Under the pieces are notes generated by a model. That model was given only the letters and a program-made list of their open reading frames with translations. It made no database searches and had not been told where the DNA came from. A DNA stretch of 34,370 nucleotides from a virus. This document shows positions 31,953 through 34,370 of the stretch, one piece after another (the stretch's first letter is position 1; each line of letters opens with the position of its first letter). The stretch lies in IMG/VR virus record IMGVR_UViG_3300023117_000052, positions 1 to 34,370 of that record, one strand, 5' to 3'. A program made the position numbers and the translations under genes.

Positions 31953-32177
31953 ATGAATGAAAAGACAAAAAGTTTAGTAAGACATATCCTGACTGCGCTT
32001 GGCACGTTGGTAGGGGTTATAGGTCTTGAGCATATTACGGGACTGATTACTTATGTACTTGAGAATTTAGATTCTGTATGGGAGGCTATTTTGACAATAG
32101 TTGGTTTTGGTACTGCTATTTTTGGCTTTATTAAAGATGCTGAGAGGCATGAAAAGAGAGACGCAGCAAACGAGTGA
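31953..32177 (+). CDS. Holin-like membrane protein, 74 aa
   Basis: Two hydrophobic segments (~10-34, LTALGTLVGVIGLEHITGLI; ~42-61, EAILTIVGFGTAIFGFI) with a short loop and a charged C-terminus (KDAERHEKRDAANE). Size and layout match small phage holins, which make pores to release or activate the lysin. It overlaps the following gene by 4 bases, the usual holin-lysin pairing. Confidence 0.6.
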   Translation: MNEKTKSLVRHILTALGTLVGVIGLEHITGLITYVLENLDSVWEAILTIVGFGTAIFGFIKDAERHEKRDAANE

Positions 32178-32608
32178 AAGAGTTATTATTGTATAGAACG
32201 CAATTTATGCAGGACAGTATAGCTGGACTTTTGATTGTAATAGATAGAGATGACAAGGGTAGGGCAAGTGTTGTTTTTTCTTGCTCTACTCTTGAACTTG
32301 ACTATGATAATAATAAGCGCAACGCATCGTCTATACCAGCAGGTTTTTATTCAATGACTTTTGAGTATAGCAATAAGTTTGAGCGCAACTTATGGGAACT
32401 TAAAGGAGTTCCAAACCGTGCGGAGATTAAAATTCATGCCGCTAACTATTATAGACAGTTGCAGGGGTGTATAGGTATAGGCAAGGACTTAATAGATTTA
32501 GATGGCGATGGGCAATATGATTTAACAAATAGTGCGGAGACGTTAGAGGAGTTTCATTGTGTGATGTCGCCTAATTATAGAAGCAAGATAAGAGTTATAA
32601 GCGTATGA
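32174..32608 (+). CDS. DUF5675-family protein, candidate lysis enzyme, 144 aa
   Basis: The order of segments (FMQDSIAGLLIVID, FSCSTLELDYDNNKRNASSI, PAGFYSMTFEYSNKF, LKGVPNRAEIKIHAANY, QGCIGIG) matches the DUF5675 family found in phage lysis regions. The IHAxNY...QGCI part resembles L,D-transpeptidase-type HxxN...GC active sites, here H93 and C103. Starting 4 bases within the holin-like gene suggests a wall-lytic role; direct evidence is lacking for the family as far as I know. The start is GTG 32174, inside the previous stop region. Confidence 0.6.
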   Translation: MKELLLYRTQFMQDSIAGLLIVIDRDDKGRASVVFSCSTLELDYDNNKRNASSIPAGFYSMTFEYSNKFERNLWELKGVPNRAEIKIHAANYYRQLQGCIGIGKDLIDLDGDGQYDLTNSAETLEEFHCVMSPNYRSKIRVISV

Positions 32609-32865
32609 AATATAATGAGTTAAGAGTAAAGAGTGTTTTTGTAGAGGCTAAGATAGATACAGCTAAGAAGGAACAGATACCAGTAGTACCTTACTTGGAG
32701 TTAGTGGCATTTATTATGAGCGTAGCAATGGAGCTATTATTTAAGAAGGATGAGCAAACGGGGAAAATGGTTTATGACAAAGTAAAGTGGTGGCAGTTGT
32801 CAAGACTGTTTGCTATTGTAAAGGCATTGACAGATATAGTAAAAAGAGCAATTAAAGTAATATGA
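32605..32865 (+). CDS. Small hypothetical protein, 86 aa, with membrane-prone segment
   Basis: Overlaps both neighbours by 4 bases (ATGA type). The middle (VPYLELVAFIMSVAMELLF) is a weak membrane segment and the C-terminus is a basic amphipathic helix (LFAIVKALTDIVKRAIKVI). Placement in the lysis block suggests an accessory lysis or membrane role, for example a pinholin or antiholin partner; no family recognised. Confidence 0.5.
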   Translation: MKYNELRVKSVFVEAKIDTAKKEQIPVVPYLELVAFIMSVAMELLFKKDEQTGKMVYDKVKWWQLSRLFAIVKALTDIVKRAIKVI

Positions 32866-33338
32866 CAACTTACAAGACATCGTATATTAATTCAGGAGGT
32901 AAGATAGAGCAGATTATAGTAACAGATACCAATGATACTAATTGCAACTTTCTATCAAGGACGGCAACCAATAGAGACTTAGACCCTATTGATGTTGATT
33001 CTTTTGAGCAAACTAAATTAACATCACAAAGTAAAACTGTCTGTTTGCTCAATAACCCTACGGCAGCAGAGCCTACTTGTGTAGAGTGGACGGTATCAGC
33101 TACTGATAAGGCTAATGCTTATTTGGAGATGCCATCAGGCGAGGACTTGCTTGATGACGATGCAGATATGAAGTGCTATGCTTCTGTATATCATAACGGT
33201 AGATACTACCATTTAGATAATGCTTTACCAAGAGATACCTATTCTTGCGATAGGGTGAGCAGTCCCAATAGGATTAACTTTGCTGCTGGAGTTCTTAGAG
33301 AGGGGTTAAAAGCTATTTTAGTAATTATGCCAAACTAA
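32862..33338 (+). CDS. Hypothetical protein between lysis block and fibre gene, 158 aa
   Basis: Beta-rich (TTYKTSYINSGGKIEQIIVT; VEWTVSATDKANAYLEMPSG), with five cysteines and an acidic middle (EDLLDDDADMK). No signal peptide. Ends 5 bases before the fibre start. May be a fibre-associated or virion protein. Family not recognised. Confidence 0.5.
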   Translation: MTTYKTSYINSGGKIEQIIVTDTNDTNCNFLSRTATNRDLDPIDVDSFEQTKLTSQSKTVCLLNNPTAAEPTCVEWTVSATDKANAYLEMPSGEDLLDDDADMKCYASVYHNGRYYHLDNALPRDTYSCDRVSSPNRINFAAGVLREGLKAILVIMPN

Positions 33339-33343
33339 GTGAA

Positions 33344-34370
33344 ATGAGAAAAATAATACTACTTTTTTTATTGTTATGTAGCGGATTGTTGAATGCTCAA
33401 ATTTCTTTATCTGAAATCCAAGACACTGTTGGCAAGGGTTACGTTCCAATAACCGACTACGACCCTTCTTTGGCTACCTACATCCAAAAGTATATGCTGC
33501 TTCAAGACTACTTACAAGACAGTATTAGTTGGGGAGGAATAACGGCATTGAATCTTTACCAAGTATTGACCAATGGTAACGATGCAGGAGGCTTAGATGC
33601 TATCAATTTCGCAGAGGTAGAAGCCGATGAATTTATTGGCGATTTAAGAGGCGCAGTTCTGTTTAAAGCACAGGCAGGAGAAACATTAGCAAAAGGTGAT
33701 GTCGTTTATGTCTCAGGCATTTCAGGGAATACGACAATAGTCTCTAAGGCAGATGCCGATGATGCTGCTAAGATGCCTGCCTTTGGGGTAGTGGCAGTTG
33801 CAGCCAATTCAGGCAATCCTGTTGATATTTATACCTTTGGCACACTATCAAATTTAAATACATTAGCATTTTCTTTAGGTGATATATTATACGTCTCCAC
33901 GACTGCTGGTCAATTAACTGCAACTCCTCCAACTGGGGAATCAGCGTTAATACAAAATATAGCAAAAGTAACGAGGGTAGATAATTCTGCGGGTTCGATA
34001 AAAATATCAGGCGCAGGAAGGACTAATGCTACCCCTAACTTAAATACAGGTAGACTATTCGTGGGTAATGCCTCGAACCAAGCGGTAGCAGATGGGACTA
34101 TGTATGTTGATATAGCGAATAGTAGGGTGGGTATTGGAACGTCATTACCTTCAGCAAAACTTGACGTAAACGGAGACGTAGAGATAGCAACAGTACCAAC
34201 GGAGAATACAGATAACATTTTAACTTATGGTTCAACAGGATTGGTAAGTCAAAGAACACTTGCAGACATCACCGCAGAAATAGTGGCAGACCCAAGTTTA
34301 GATTTGGAGCAAGTTCTTACTAATGGCAATGATGCCAACGGTCAAAATGCCTTTGGATTTAACGCTATTT
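33344..34370 (+). CDS. Tail fibre-like protein, N-terminal part (3' truncated), with Sec signal peptide
   Basis: The first residues MRKIILLFLLLCSGLLNAQ form a textbook Sec signal peptide ending in NAQ. A middle region (LFKAQAGETLAKGDVVYVSG; FSLGDILYVSTTAGQLTA) resembles beta-rich fibre domains. Then comes the Bacteroidota fibre motif VGIGTSLPSAKLDVNGDVEI, and the phrase QVLTNGNDA occurs twice (about residues 72 and 328). Open to the window end. If the genome is circular it continues into the gene at 1-624, though joining the two ends directly would be out of frame (TAG), so some bases are missing or the join differs. Confidence 0.65.
   Translation, partial: MRKIILLFLLLCSGLLNAQISLSEIQDTVGKGYVPITDYDPSLATYIQKYMLLQDYLQDSISWGGITALNLYQVLTNGNDAGGLDAINFAEVEADEFIGDLRGAVLFKAQAGETLAKGDVVYVSGISGNTTIVSKADADDAAKMPAFGVVAVAANSGNPVDIYTFGTLSNLNTLAFSLGDILYVSTTAGQLTATPPTGESALIQNIAKVTRVDNSAGSIKISGAGRTNATPNLNTGRLFVGNASNQAVADGTMYVDIANSRVGIGTSLPSAKLDVNGDVEIATVPTENTDNILTYGSTGLVSQRTLADITAEIVADPSLDLEQVLTNGNDANGQNAFGFNAI

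Noticed and set aside
1-34370. Integrase, attachment site, repressor, tRNA or CRISPR array
   Set aside because: None was seen by reading the frames and gaps; absence by eye is not proof, and tRNA and profile searches were not run.

Overview
The window is most simply read as nearly all of the genome of a tailed phage (siphovirus type) of a Bacteroidota host, probably Flavobacteriia. Evidence for the host: AT-rich DNA, almost no Shine-Dalgarno sequences, promoter boxes of the TAnnTTTG type (two exact TATATTTG copies), Sec signal peptides ending in ...AQ or ...SQ, and the GIGT-x-PSAKLDVNG fibre motif common in Bacteroidota surface proteins. Every supported gene lies on the + strand. I saw no integrase, repressor, DNA polymerase, tRNA or CRISPR array, so a virulent lifestyle with host polymerase is the simplest inference. 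Both window ends lie inside a tail-fibre-like gene (its start at the right end, a fibre C-terminus at the left end), which suggests a circular or circularly permuted genome opened in that gene.

Layout. 1-2861: fibre C-terminus with a jelly-roll-like tip, four small genes (one secreted, one membrane/coiled-coil), a DEDD exonuclease with a zinc ribbon, then a strong terminator (2887-2919). 2936-11392: early region behind a TATATTTG promoter, with a recombination set (annealing-like protein, YqaJ-type exonuclease, SSB), a triple zinc-knuckle protein, a short membrane protein, a replication initiator with iteron-like repeats and an AT-rich stretch inside its gene (like the lambda O gene and ori), a DnaB helicase, an AT-rich two-gene cassette resembling IbrB/IbrA (ParB-like plus PAPS-reductase-like), and NinG. 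11394-14032: many short genes, including zinc-ribbon, membrane, secreted and lipoprotein-like products and a possible nuclease.

14043-34370: packaging and virion genes. These are the terminase subunits, a terminator, an excellent late promoter (TTTG-N21-TATATTTG), a probable abundant virion protein, portal, scaffold-like protein, major capsid protein followed by a strong hairpin terminator, connector/neck/tail-completion proteins, a tail-chaperone candidate with an A10 run, tape measure, two large distal-tail proteins, a holin-like protein, a DUF5675-type protein, two small genes and the start of a fibre gene that carries a Sec signal peptide.

Most notable: the phage-borne IbrAB-like cassette with base composition unlike its neighbours, the intragenic origin candidate, and the signal peptide on a fibre-like protein. 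Functions come from motif recognition by eye; no database search was run.
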